46,908 nucleotides of DNA, taken from assembly GCA_030656075.1 (NCBI GenBank), contig JAUSOT010000227.1:1-46908 (forward strand), read 5' to 3'. Below, piece after piece: positions 14,801-24,175 of this stretch. Under the pieces are notes generated by a model. The model was not told the origin of the DNA, searched no databases, and saw nothing but the letters and a program-made list of their open reading frames with translations. This DNA comes from Candidatus Cloacimonadales bacterium (lineage in GTDB: Bacteria; Cloacimonadota; Cloacimonadia; Cloacimonadales; TCS61). Position 1 is the first letter of the stretch, and each line of letters opens with the position of its first letter. The position numbers and the translations under genes were made by a program.

Positions 14801-17245
14801 ATGAATTTCCAAAAAATAAACTTCACCCATCTTCTTCCCTCCGTTCTCAAACCAGCTCGTTACATCAACCAGGAACTGAATAGTTACAATAAGGAAGTTT
14901 CGAAAGAAACCATTAATTTCTGCCTGGCTTTTCCAGATGTTTACGAAGTTGGTTTTTCACATTTGGGTTTGAAGATTTTGTACTCCATTTTGAATAAAGA
15001 AGCAGATGCAGTGGCAGATCGGGTTTATTGTCCCTGGCCCGATTTCGGCGATCTTATCAGGAAGGAAAATATTCCCCTGTTTGGAATCGAATCATCAATT
15101 GCCCTCAAAGTTTTTGATGTGATCGGCTTCACATTGCAAAGCGAACTCACTTTCACAAACATTCTCTACCTGCTCGATCTGGCTCAGATTCCTTTGAATT
15201 CCAAAGATCGTACAGAAACTGATCCGATCATTCTGGGCGGCGGTCCCTGCGCTGCCAATCCGATTCCGCTGTCGCAATTCTTCGATGCCTTTCTCATCGG
15301 TGACGGTGAAGAAGCGATTTTGGAAATCAAGGATTGTTTAAAACAGAATAAATCTAAATCTCGAAAAGAAAAATTAGCCGCTCTGCAAAAGATCGAAGGT
15401 ATTTTTGTTCCTTCGCTTCATAAAACCGGAACCAAAATCAAAGCCCGCAAATTCATGGATTTTGATAATGCTGAGAAAATGCATACAAACCAGATCGTGC
15501 CCTGGGTGCAGCCGACACATTACCGTTATGTGAGTGAGATCATGCGTGGTTGCTCACGCGGTTGTCGATTCTGTTTTGCCGGATATTTCTACCGCCCGGT
15601 GCGTGAACGTGATGCTCAAAAACTTGCTGATAATCTGATTCAGGAAGTGAACCGTTACGGTTGGCATGAAGCTGCACTCACTTCGCTTTCTTCCAGTGAT
15701 TACAGCTGCATCAAACCGCTTTTGCAGGAAATCTATAATCGGATGGAAAAAGCCAGTCTGTCGTTGCCCTCGCTGCGGGTGGACAGCATCGATGATGAAC
15801 TGACCGTGCTGATGAATGCCATGCGGCAAACCGGCTTAACGGTGGCACCGGAAGCAGGCAGCCAGCGACTACGCAATATCATCAATAAAAACCTGACCGA
15901 AGCAGAGATTTTGAGCAGTGTGGTTATTGCACTCAAAAACGGCTGGCAGCTCATAAAGTTCTACTTTATGATCGGTTTGCCCTTCGAGACGGACGAAGAC
16001 ATCCAGGCTATCATCGATCTGATCTACAAAATTATAAAACTTTCCGGCAAAAGACTGCAGATAAACGTGACGATTTCTCCCTTTGTTCCCAAACCATTCA
16101 CACCCTTCCAATGGGTAGAAATGGGAGATAAAGACGAACTGCTCCGCAAAGCAAGATGGATCAAAAATGCTTTTACAAAATATATATTCATAAAAATAAA
16201 ATATCATGAAGTTGATTCTTCGCTATTGGAATGTGTGATTGGACGAGGTGATGAAAAAGTGGGAGAACTCATTTTAAAAGCTTACAAAAACAGCGCTTTC
16301 TATGATGGCTGGAATGAATGTTTTGATTTCAGTAAATGGCAAAAAGCTGCGGAAGAAATTGATTTGAATTGGGAAGATTACACCAAAGCGATTCCACTTG
16401 AATCTGAACTCATCTGGCAGGATATCGAACTGGGAATTTCCCAAAAATTCCTGAAACTGGAATCGCAAAAAGCACACGAGGAAGCCGTTACAACAGATTG
16501 CCGGGATGGCAACTGCACCGGTTGCGGACTTTGTTCCGATGAAGTTCAACCCCAATATTCCCAGCCAATAACACCAACTCCAATGATACTGAGGGAAAAT
16601 ATTAACGACAACCGTCCCAACCTCCATTACCGGGCTTTTTTCAGCAAAATGGGCAAGATGAGTTACGTGACTAACCTCGATCTGGTACGCATGATATACA
16701 ATGTATTTCGCGCCACAGATATTCCTTTCTCTTATTCTCAGGGTTTCAATGTGCATCCGCTGGTCAGTTTTGGCCCGCCGCTCTCCCTCGGTGTGCAGGG
16801 AAACAACGAATATTTCGATTTCGTGCTTAAGGAATTTGCCGATACGGAAATGCTTTTTGATAAGCTAAATAAATCCATGCCTAAAGCTCTGCAACTGAAA
16901 GATATTGTACTGTTGCCAGATAAAGCAATGCGAGCCATGGCTTATTACAAATTCGAGGAAGTTACGGTAATCCCACCAGCAGAATATCATGACAAATTCC
17001 AAGAAGCAACTGCCGAATTCCAGCAAGTATCAGAATTTCTTTTCACCCGAGAGCGCAAAGGTAAAGAAAAAACCAGTGATTTGAAACAGCTTGTTAAAGA
17101 AATTAGTTGGGACGGAACCAAACTTAACGTAACCAAAACCGTTGTTGGTGCCAGTATTTTTGATCTGCTGGAACATGTTTACAAAATTGATCGCTTTGAA
17201 ACTAATCGATTTGAGATTGTGAGGGAGAGATTAATTTCACGGTAG
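14801..17245 (+). CDS. TIGR03960-type radical SAM protein fused to DUF2344
   Basis: The 814-aa protein has an N-terminal B12-binding-like region (about 1-225), a radical SAM domain with 'MRGCSRGCRFCFAGYFYRP' (CxxxCxxC), a cysteine-rich linker 'CRDGNCTGCGLC' (about 565-580), and a C-terminal DUF2344 domain ('YRAFFSKMGKMSYVTNLDLVR', 'SYSQGFNVHPLVSFGPPLSLG'). The TIGR03960-TIGR03936 fusion is widespread, often beside ribonuclease G and ribosomal genes, and is thought to act in RNA/ribosome-related modification, but the substrate is unproven. The start at 14801 is chosen because the 18 extra residues of the ORF come from the repeat. Confidence 0.92.
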   Translation: MNFQKINFTHLLPSVLKPARYINQELNSYNKEVSKETINFCLAFPDVYEVGFSHLGLKILYSILNKEADAVADRVYCPWPDFGDLIRKENIPLFGIESSIALKVFDVIGFTLQSELTFTNILYLLDLAQIPLNSKDRTETDPIILGGGPCAANPIPLSQFFDAFLIGDGEEAILEIKDCLKQNKSKSRKEKLAALQKIEGIFVPSLHKTGTKIKARKFMDFDNAEKMHTNQIVPWVQPTHYRYVSEIMRGCSRGCRFCFAGYFYRPVRERDAQKLADNLIQEVNRYGWHEAALTSLSSSDYSCIKPLLQEIYNRMEKASLSLPSLRVDSIDDELTVLMNAMRQTGLTVAPEAGSQRLRNIINKNLTEAEILSSVVIALKNGWQLIKFYFMIGLPFETDEDIQAIIDLIYKIIKLSGKRLQINVTISPFVPKPFTPFQWVEMGDKDELLRKARWIKNAFTKYIFIKIKYHEVDSSLLECVIGRGDEKVGELILKAYKNSAFYDGWNECFDFSKWQKAAEEIDLNWEDYTKAIPLESELIWQDIELGISQKFLKLESQKAHEEAVTTDCRDGNCTGCGLCSDEVQPQYSQPITPTPMILRENINDNRPNLHYRAFFSKMGKMSYVTNLDLVRMIYNVFRATDIPFSYSQGFNVHPLVSFGPPLSLGVQGNNEYFDFVLKEFADTEMLFDKLNKSMPKALQLKDIVLLPDKAMRAMAYYKFEEVTVIPPAEYHDKFQEATAEFQQVSEFLFTRERKGKEKTSDLKQLVKEISWDGTKLNVTKTVVGASIFDLLEHVYKIDRFETNRFEIVRERLISR

Positions 17246-17250
17246 ATGAA

Positions 17251-17280
17251 AACCAGCTTGAGATAGAATCCCAAGCTGGC
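17251..17280. terminator. Bidirectional terminator between convergent genes
   Basis: CCAGCTTG and CAAGCTGG form an 8-bp stem (17253-17279) between the stop codons of the radical SAM gene and the convergent giant secreted protein gene. On the minus strand the stem is followed by TTTT. Position and structure support a shared terminator. Confidence 0.65.
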
Positions 17281-17288
17281 TAATATGA

Positions 17289-20200
17289 CTATTTCAATAA
17301 AAGACACTTCTTAACGGATTGTGATTTTCCATTAACAGACAGTTTATAGAAATACACACCTGAACTAACAGATTTTCCTGATTCATCGTCTCCTTTCCAG
17401 ATAACAGAATGATTGCCTTTTTCATAGATATCATCAGTTAATGTTTTCACTTTCTGACCCTTTATGTTGTAAACAAAGAGATTAACTTTACTTTCATCTG
17501 GAATTGAGAATGATATTGTTGTTTCAGGATTGAATGGGTTAGGATAATTATTTTTAAGTTCTGGTACTGTTAAGATACCATTTTCTTGATTAGAATTCTC
17601 ATTCCCGTAGAACAATTGTGTTTGAATTTCATCTTTGATTTGAGAGTATTCTGCAAAGTTGTTTGGTTTTCTTTTACATTTTTCCGGAAGATTTCGCTCT
17701 CCAGATGTTACCATCTGATAATAACAAAATGCTTCATCAAGTTCAGCAATTAATTGTTTGTAATCATTTGGTGGGTTATTTATTATTTGCTCATATAATG
17801 AAATTGCTTCTTCATAATCTTCATTTGAAATTGCTAATATTGCTTTAGCTTCGATTATAGGATTATTTAGATTTTCATTTTCAATATCTTCTAGAAAAGT
17901 GAGTAATTCTTCAGGGTCACCATTTATTGCTCTATTCAGATAAGGTAACCAGGCAAGAGCATTTTTCGCAGCATATGAATCTGGATACTCATTCACAATT
18001 TGTTTCATTGCATTAAAAGCATTTTCATATTCTTCGTGTTCAATATACTGCATACCTATTCGGTACAAAACGTTAGCTTGTATTACAGATGGTGTATCGA
18101 AGTTAAATACACCAAAACTGGGATAGAATCGATCTTCATTAGAAGTATCAATTATGAGATTAGTACAATCTATTTCTCCATTCACAGTACCAAGTGCCAT
18201 TAACAGATACAAGTCCAGGAAATCTGTACTTGATATTTCTCCATCAAAAACATAAGGAGTTGACGACATATATGGCATAAACATAGGAAAATAATCAGCC
18301 AAAGCAATAATCTCTGCTAGTTGATTATCCATTATTTCGGACTCATACATAACAAGATTTTGAATATTTCCCAAGTTTACATATCCAAATCCTTCGTTCA
18401 CACTAATATTACTAGCCTGTACTGTAAAGTTACAATTGTGTATATCTAACCCAATACCTTCATTTTGTAAGATATCTGAGAACAACATTCGCATTGGTTC
18501 CGTCGAATTGTATACCGTTAGCCCATTTGAACCATTATTAGATATTGATGAACTATAAAGAGAGAAAAAACTTTCTTCAGAATATATACCATTTTCATTA
18601 TGATGATATTCAGAATGATTAAATCGAACCCAAGAATTGTTATGTATCTTCATTTGACTGATATTATGAATATTAGTATAATCAATAAGTAATGAACTAT
18701 TCTCCTCAATTGATATATATCTAATATCTGAAATATCTCCACGTAAAAAACTATTAAACCCATTTGGTCCACTGACTTGACTGCAATTCTGGAAATAAAG
18801 TCCATCCCATTTTTCATCACTACTGCTATTTACAGTTGTATCTTCGCTAAAGTCAATCGTACTGTAATCTATAATTATGCGATCCCCTGGGATATATATA
18901 TCACCACCTCCATATTGAGGAGGATTTGGACCTGAATAACCTGTAGCAGGATCATAATAATAACTTGAAGTATTACCAATAATCTGGCTTGCTCCTAATG
19001 TTTTTAACCAACTACTGTTATTGAATTCGGCTAAACTAGCACCTGATAATATAAAGGAGCTTCCATAAAAAAGAAAGACTTTCGAATTATCTACAGTTAG
19101 ATGTGAGCCTTGAGAAAGTTCAAGTAATCCTTCACTTATGTGAATCTCGCTGTCCGATTCAATTAAGATTTCAGCATATTCACCTGTAGCTTTAAGAACT
19201 TCACCAGAACCAATATAGACCACACAGTTTGATAGAAGCAATTGACCATCATAAACATGAAATCCATGCCCGGCTTGGTCAATATTTATAGTGCAATTTT
19301 CATAATGTAAAACAGAACCATATTGAATGTTTGATAGATTATTAACGTTGACTGTTTCATTTGATATTGTTGTATTTTCACAGATGGTTATTACTTGTTG
19401 TTCTGGAAGAAAATCGAAGAATGATGATACATTGCCTATATCATCAACATTTACAGCAAAATCAGCCATAAATAATATATTATCAGAAGGTTGATCGTCC
19501 CGTTCAAGTATTGATTTCACCTTTATTGCTACATTGTAATCATGGAATGGTATCGTAAATGAAAGACCCGCAAAATCTTCTGCTGGAATAAATGCTGTTC
19601 TATATTTCTTTCTAAACCCATTATCAAGCCAAGTAGTTGAAATTTCGTTATAGCAACCCATTTCAACAATTTCTTCAAATGTGTAACCTGTTGCCTCTTC
19701 AATCCAGCTCCATTGTCCGTTGATAAATGAGACTTCAAATTCCAGAGCAACTTCAAGATTTATTGGGGTATCTTGAATACCACAATTAGGATTTATAATA
19801 TAATTAAGTGCATTTGATGATAATCGATAAGTGTGAGCACCAATATGCGAACCATACATTACCGTACCATATTCCATGTCTGGTGTTTGTTCAAGATTGA
19901 AGACTCCTAATGTTTCATTATAATTTGAGGATAATGTTCTACCACCAAAACTTTCAAAAATATCTGTCGTTTTGAAATTGTTTATTGTTTCCATTGTACC
20001 GGTTATATCACCGCTAATATTCATTGAAGTGGCCACATTAGAATCACTTCCATTAGCTGTCATAAAATCGTATAGACCATATAAAGCATTAGCTCCTGCA
20101 AATATTGAACCTACAACATTAGCTGTTGTAAGTATGCTCAAAAGTTCGTTTACTGGATTTATTACTACCGATGTAACGTTTACATACTGACCATCTAAAA

Positions 20201-20969
20201 AAGACTGAACTTGTTGTCCAAGTTTCTCGCCGTCTTTGTAATGTGAATATATAGATTGTCCCATATCGATAATACTCGAAGACCCACCTACATTTGGAGC
20301 TGATATCTGAGCAAAAAAATCTGCTGTCAAATCAATTGTAGACACATTACTACCATAAAATTTAATAAATATACTCGGATCTCCTACTCGAGTGATTGGA
20401 TCATACATAACATTAAAATCGATATAATACCAATGATTATACGATGTCGTCATTTCGTTGACGGTAACGAAAGAACAATCTCCTAAGTCATCTCTCTTGT
20501 CTAATGCTTTCATTCCACCATCAATACTTTCTTCTCCCAAAGAAAATAAAGTTGAATTTCCATTATACAAAGTTTCCAATGCAACATAGGAATAATTGTC
20601 TGGTGCATTTATAGTCTTATACATAAAAACTCTCATTGTGCCTGTGTATTTGTTATATAAAGCAAACATAGGAAATCCACCTTCAAGAACTCCAAAACCA
20701 AAATCTGCACCATAAAGACACCAACCATCTTCTGGTTGAAAATCAGAGTCAGCACCTAAATTAATTGCATTAAGATGTGCTTGATTTGATTGATAGAATG
20801 GTGATCCAATATTTTCTTCAGTATTGTAAATTTCCCAATCATAATAATGATAGGATTCTGCTCTCCAATCTCCCTGATTTAGTGTCGGATCCGGATTGTA
20901 GTACCAAACATCACAAAATGCAGTTGCCGTAAAAATTAACAGCGCAATTACAAATAGTAATCGATTCAT
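17289..20969 (-). CDS. Large secreted protein: beta-helix, TPR-like repeats and C-terminal sorting domain
   Basis: The 1226-aa protein starts with a signal peptide ('[16 protein letters not shown]'). A ~500-residue N-terminal region of no recognised family is followed by right-handed parallel beta-helix-like text (about 520-920, many 'NNSSW', '[15 protein letters not shown]' repeats). Next come TPR-like helices (about 970-1090; '[22 protein letters not shown]') and a C-terminal FlgD-like/type IX-type sorting domain ('[17 protein letters not shown]...[13 protein letters not shown]', ending 'VKKCLLLK'). It is probably surface-exposed or secreted; no catalytic residues were recognised. The start has 'AAAGGAGAAAAATT' upstream. 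Codon choice looks more AT-rich than in neighbouring housekeeping genes. Confidence 0.85.
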   Translation of the reverse strand: MNRLLFVIALLIFTATAFCDVWYYNPDPTLNQGDWRAESYHYYDWEIYNTEENIGSPFYQSNQAHLNAINLGADSDFQPEDGWCLYGADFGFGVLEGGFPMFALYNKYTGTMRVFMYKTINAPDNYSYVALETLYNGNSTLFSLGEESIDGGMKALDKRDDLGDCSFVTVNEMTTSYNHWYYIDFNVMYDPITRVGDPSIFIKFYGSNVSTIDLTADFFAQISAPNVGGSSSIIDMGQSIYSHYKDGEKLGQQVQSFLDGQYVNVTSVVINPVNELLSILTTANVVGSIFAGANALYGLYDFMTANGSDSNVATSMNISGDITGTMETINNFKTTDIFESFGGRTLSSNYNETLGVFNLEQTPDMEYGTVMYGSHIGAHTYRLSSNALNYIINPNCGIQDTPINLEVALEFEVSFINGQWSWIEEATGYTFEEIVEMGCYNEISTTWLDNGFRKKYRTAFIPAEDFAGLSFTIPFHDYNVAIKVKSILERDDQPSDNILFMADFAVNVDDIGNVSSFFDFLPEQQVITICENTTISNETVNVNNLSNIQYGSVLHYENCTINIDQAGHGFHVYDGQLLLSNCVVYIGSGEVLKATGEYAEILIESDSEIHISEGLLELSQGSHLTVDNSKVFLFYGSSFILSGASLAEFNNSSWLKTLGASQIIGNTSSYYYDPATGYSGPNPPQYGGGDIYIPGDRIIIDYSTIDFSEDTTVNSSSDEKWDGLYFQNCSQVSGPNGFNSFLRGDISDIRYISIEENSSLLIDYTNIHNISQMKIHNNSWVRFNHSEYHHNENGIYSEESFFSLYSSSISNNGSNGLTVYNSTEPMRMLFSDILQNEGIGLDIHNCNFTVQASNISVNEGFGYVNLGNIQNLVMYESEIMDNQLAEIIALADYFPMFMPYMSSTPYVFDGEISSTDFLDLYLLMALGTVNGEIDCTNLIIDTSNEDRFYPSFGVFNFDTPSVIQANVLYRIGMQYIEHEEYENAFNAMKQIVNEYPDSYAAKNALAWLPYLNRAINGDPEELLTFLEDIENENLNNPIIEAKAILAISNEDYEEAISLYEQIINNPPNDYKQLIAELDEAFCYYQMVTSGERNLPEKCKRKPNNFAEYSQIKDEIQTQLFYGNENSNQENGILTVPELKNNYPNPFNPETTISFSIPDESKVNLFVYNIKGQKVKTLTDDIYEKGNHSVIWKGDDESGKSVSSGVYFYKLSVNGKSQSVKKCLLLK

Positions 20970-21202
20970 AATTTTTCTCCTTTTTGTAGAGAAAATGAGT
21001 TTTTATTTGCCCTCAGAAATTTATTAGTTATATTTATTTCTGAGGATGTGGGGGCTTGAAAAAAGACCAAAACTTGCCAGGATTGGTACCAATCAACTCT
21101 CATTTCCTCAATTTTTCATTATTCATATGCCATATTTATTATTCCTGATATAATAATTAATGACCACCAGATATCGATAGTAACATCATAACTCACATTC
21201 CC
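20970..21202. other. Intergenic leader of the large secreted protein gene
   Basis: AT-rich, 233 bases between two minus-strand genes. It contains a loose inverted repeat 'CCTCAGAAAT...ATTTCTGAGG' (about 21011-21049), which may act as a terminator for the upstream lipoprotein gene or as a leader structure. No gene is seen. Confidence 0.45.
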
Positions 21203-22363
21203 TTAATATGAGATTATATTAAGTTCAAAATCATCCTTACTATCTCTTGAACTTTCGGGTTTCAAAACAAAAAAATCTTCTACATTACAATAAAATAGAC
21301 CATCCACTGTTGCAGCAAAAACTTTACTCCCAAATTCAGCCATACCAATAATGCTATGACCATCAAGTTCACCTCTGTCATAATTTTCAATTTCCATTGT
21401 TTCAAAATTTATTGAAGCCAGATTATGTGAGTAAAAGAAAACATGTCTTTCCTGTATTTCAACATGATCCCACCCAGCATTTAACATCATCCAATCTTCC
21501 CAAGTAAATCCACCATCATAGGAACGCTTTAGAGGTAGATCAAATACACCAATGGTATATCCGTTATAATCAAAAGCGTAACGAATTGATGGATAAAAAG
21601 TTAAATACTGAGTAAAATATGAACTTTCATTTACAACAGTCATTGGTGGTTCAAGAATTGCATTTCTATACTGCCAAAAATGATTGTTGTAGTAAAAATT
21701 ACTATAAATAAATTCTGAACTTGTTAAACTTTCATAAGATTCAATAATCATTTCTCGAATAAATGAAAGTGAGTCATCATTGGTTTCAAATCTACCAAAA
21801 TGTAATCTATCATCTCTTAGATTATTGTAACTACTTGATTGCCCAATTGAAATCATATATAATCCATTATTATTAGACTCAATATGCTGAGACATTGTCA
21901 TACAATTTGATGGTGCAAATTTTGCAGGTAGATGTATATCATCTACAAGAGATGTTATTGGTACAGTCCCAACTAATTCTCCATTTGAATTATCACCTAC
22001 ATACATAATTTGTCCAAACTCATCACAATAGAAATTGTAATCATCGTCAAAATAAGGAATGTATTCAAGAGAGTTTTCATCTATATGAATTTCCAGAGAA
22101 GTCACTATTGCAGGTTCCACTTCATCTTGTAGAATTAATCCAAATTCATCTGTTGTTGTAACAACTAATCTTGTTTTGTTACTATTAAGATAAATTCCTG
22201 TCATTGCTGTTTCACCAAAAGATTCAACCCGTTTCCATCTTTCCTCAACTACTTCCGGTTCAGTACTGCATTTCTTAGAGCAGCCTAAAATCATTAATAC
22301 GAATAAGACAATAATGACTATTTTTATAATAAGCTTTTTTTTCATTGCTTTCAATATCCTCAC
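21203..22363 (-). CDS. Lipoprotein with Asp-box (BNR-like) motif, function unknown
   Basis: The protein has a lipoprotein signal with 'LMILGC' and about 350 following residues rich in beta-strand text. 'KRSYDGGFTWEDW' is an Asp-box (S-x-D-G-G-x-T-W), as found in sialidase-like and other beta-propellers, so a propeller fold is inferred. No catalytic residues can be assigned. The ORF begins at GTG 22363; the ATG at 22345 gives a more typical signal peptide and is preferred. It lies upstream of the large secreted protein gene on the same strand. Confidence 0.7.
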   Translation of the reverse strand: MRILKAMKKKLIIKIVIIVLFVLMILGCSKKCSTEPEVVEERWKRVESFGETAMTGIYLNSNKTRLVVTTTDEFGLILQDEVEPAIVTSLEIHIDENSLEYIPYFDDDYNFYCDEFGQIMYVGDNSNGELVGTVPITSLVDDIHLPAKFAPSNCMTMSQHIESNNNGLYMISIGQSSSYNNLRDDRLHFGRFETNDDSLSFIREMIIESYESLTSSEFIYSNFYYNNHFWQYRNAILEPPMTVVNESSYFTQYLTFYPSIRYAFDYNGYTIGVFDLPLKRSYDGGFTWEDWMMLNAGWDHVEIQERHVFFYSHNLASINFETMEIENYDRGELDGHSIIGMAEFGSKVFAATVDGLFYCNVEDFFVLKPESSRDSKDDFELNIISY

Positions 22364-22740
22364 TCTATATATTTTAAATCTTCTTAAATTCTATGATTTC
22401 AATTCTTTATAAGATGATAATGTGCAATATCCTTCAATAATATTTCATGAATAGAATAATCCAACCTCTGAATAATTAAACCAACAATCAATAACTTCTT
22501 GATTTCAAAAATTTTATATATTTTCCTTATTGCTAAGGATACGGATGCATGAAGAATAATCAGCTAAGATAATGTCAAGAAAAATAATATTTACGCATCC
22601 CTCGATTTTTTAGACACTGTTAAAGTTTTTAACTGGATGTAAATGAGTTTTAATGATTTTTGTTTGAATAGCCCCGTCAACCAAATATTTTGCCGGAGCG
22701 TCTCGATCCGATTGTACAACGATCATTTCTTTCGTTTTCT
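22364..22740. other. Intergenic AT-rich segment without a gene
   Basis: No coding region or RNA gene was recognised. The minus-strand promoter of the lipoprotein gene probably lies in the AT-rich part near 22370-22450. The short plus-strand ORF starting at 22643 runs through the hairpin array and is not supported. Confidence 0.5.
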
Positions 22741-22847
22741 CCTTCCGAATCTTCTGGTTTGGAAGGAAATAATTGATGAAGCTTCTGCTTCATTGCCAAG
22801 TAGAAACTTCGCAAGTTATTGCATTCCCAACTGGAAAGTTGGGAATG
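22741..22847. repeat. Array of four hairpins with TTCT/TTCC-type loops
   Basis: Four hairpins follow one another: 22741-22766 (loop TTCT, two G-T pairs), 22776-22793 (ATGAAGC-ttct-GCTTCAT), 22793-22814 (loop AGAA, one mismatch) and 22822-22847 (CATTCCCAACT-ggaa-AGTTGGGAATG, 11 bp). The array begins a few bases past the stop of the M42 peptidase gene (minus strand). Loop sequences are alike on one or the other strand while stems differ, as in the array at 7.84-7.95 kb. Confidence 0.75.
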
Positions 22848-22854
22848 AGCAATA

Positions 22855-23922
22855 TCACCCCAATATCTCTCCCAACTTCTTCTCATCCAGATTCTGAACG
22901 ACAGCTGTCAGTAATTTGATCAACTCATAAAAATCATTCATACTGATTAGGCAGTTGTGGCTGTGGGCATAACGCACCGGAATACCCAGAACGATAGTTG
23001 GAATTCCCCGCTGAGCTGTATGCATCTGGCGTCCATCGGTTCCACCGCCTTTACGCACGGTTAACTGGATTTTGATGTCGTTCTTCTCAGCCAGTTCTGC
23101 TACAAAATTTTTCAGTTTAGGATTAACGATCATGGTAGGATCAAATACACGTACATGAGCACCCTTGCTTACTCCGGTTTGGGAAGTGAAAGGAATGCCC
23201 GGAATATCATCTGCCGGAGCGCCTTCCAACACAATGCACACATCTGCATCGGTGTAATTTGCCAGAGTTTGTGCGCCGCGCGTACCAACTTCTTCCTGAA
23301 CACTTCCCACGCAATAAACCGTGTTCGGATGTTCCATTTCTGCAGTAATTCTACCAATCTCGATAACTGCCGCCACACCAGCGCGGTCATCGAAAGCCTT
23401 GCTCATCATTTTGCGTTTCTTTTCATCATAATGAAAATGCGGAATTGGTACGATCTCATCACCGAGATGGATGCCGAAATCATTTTCAACTTCTTCTTTG
23501 GAATCAGCACCGATATCCACAAACATGCTGTCGATCTCCGGTTTGGAATCTTCCCTGTTTTTGAGGAAATGCACAGGAACTGCTCCGATAATACCCGGAT
23601 ATTTTTCACCTTTTGAATTGATAATTTCCACAGGAGAAGAAAGTAGTGTATTGGGATTCCAGCCGCCGATATTTTGCATTTTGATAAATCCACTCGGCAG
23701 AATATCTGCTACTATGAAACCGATCTCATCCATGTGCGCCACAAGCATGATCTTGGGTTTTTCGCTGCTTCCTTTCAGTTCGAAAGTGCAGGAACCCATA
23801 TTATCTTTGGAAAAAGTGGAGATACTTCCCAATTCGTCCTGCATTATTTTCGCTATTCTATGTTCATGACCGGAAATTCCGGGAGTTAATGTCAGTTTCT
23901 TCAGCAGTTCGATTCTATCCAT
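22855..23922 (-). CDS. M42-family metallopeptidase (glutamyl/deblocking aminopeptidase-like)
   Basis: The 355-aa protein carries M42 zinc and catalytic motifs: 'MLVAHMDEIGFIV', 'AFDDRAGVAAVIEI', 'GSVQEEVGTRGAQT' and 'GGGTDGRQMHTAQRGIPTIVLGIPVRYAHS'. These enzymes form large tetrahedral aminopeptidase shells; some members have been called CelM/FrvX. The inserted PDZ-like loop region (about 80-140) is also present. The start has 'ATGAGGTACAAAA'. It ends next to a hairpin array and stands apart from the RND operon by about 250 bases of repeats. Confidence 0.92.
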   Translation of the reverse strand: MDRIELLKKLTLTPGISGHEHRIAKIMQDELGSISTFSKDNMGSCTFELKGSSEKPKIMLVAHMDEIGFIVADILPSGFIKMQNIGGWNPNTLLSSPVEIINSKGEKYPGIIGAVPVHFLKNREDSKPEIDSMFVDIGADSKEEVENDFGIHLGDEIVPIPHFHYDEKKRKMMSKAFDDRAGVAAVIEIGRITAEMEHPNTVYCVGSVQEEVGTRGAQTLANYTDADVCIVLEGAPADDIPGIPFTSQTGVSKGAHVRVFDPTMIVNPKLKNFVAELAEKNDIKIQLTVRKGGGTDGRQMHTAQRGIPTIVLGIPVRYAHSHNCLISMNDFYELIKLLTAVVQNLDEKKLGEILG

Positions 23923-24175
23923 TTTTGTACCTCATAAATTTTTAATTTGATTGATTTTGAGAATGTTACTAACGTCAAGCGGAAAATGTGAAAGTTAAAC
24001 TTCCGAAGTTTCGAAAACTTCGGAAGTTTGAAAAATCTCCTTCAACTCTGCCAGCTTGCTTTAAGCAAAACTGGAGTTTTGCGAAAAAATCCCGTTCCCA
24101 AAGAGGGCTTTGGGAACGAGATTAAAGCACCCTTCTCCCCGATAGGAGAAGGGTTAGGGATGAGGTCGTTAAAAT
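23923..24175. repeat. Spacer filled with four distinct hairpins
   Basis: The gap between the RND gene end and the M42 gene start contains: a 15-bp perfect stem AAACTTCCGAAGTTT/AAACTTCGGAAGTTT (23997-24029, loop CGA), GCAAAAC-tgga-GTTTTGC (24065-24082), CGTTCCCAAAG-aggg-CTTTGGGAACG (24093-24118) and ACCCTTCTCC/GGAGAAGGGT (24129-24154). Each belongs to a family seen elsewhere in the window. They may terminate the efflux operon, but the number of structures exceeds what one terminator needs. Confidence 0.75.

Noticed and set aside
22643-22897. 84-aa plus-strand ORF
   Set aside because: It crosses the four-hairpin array and overlaps the end of the M42 gene in antisense.
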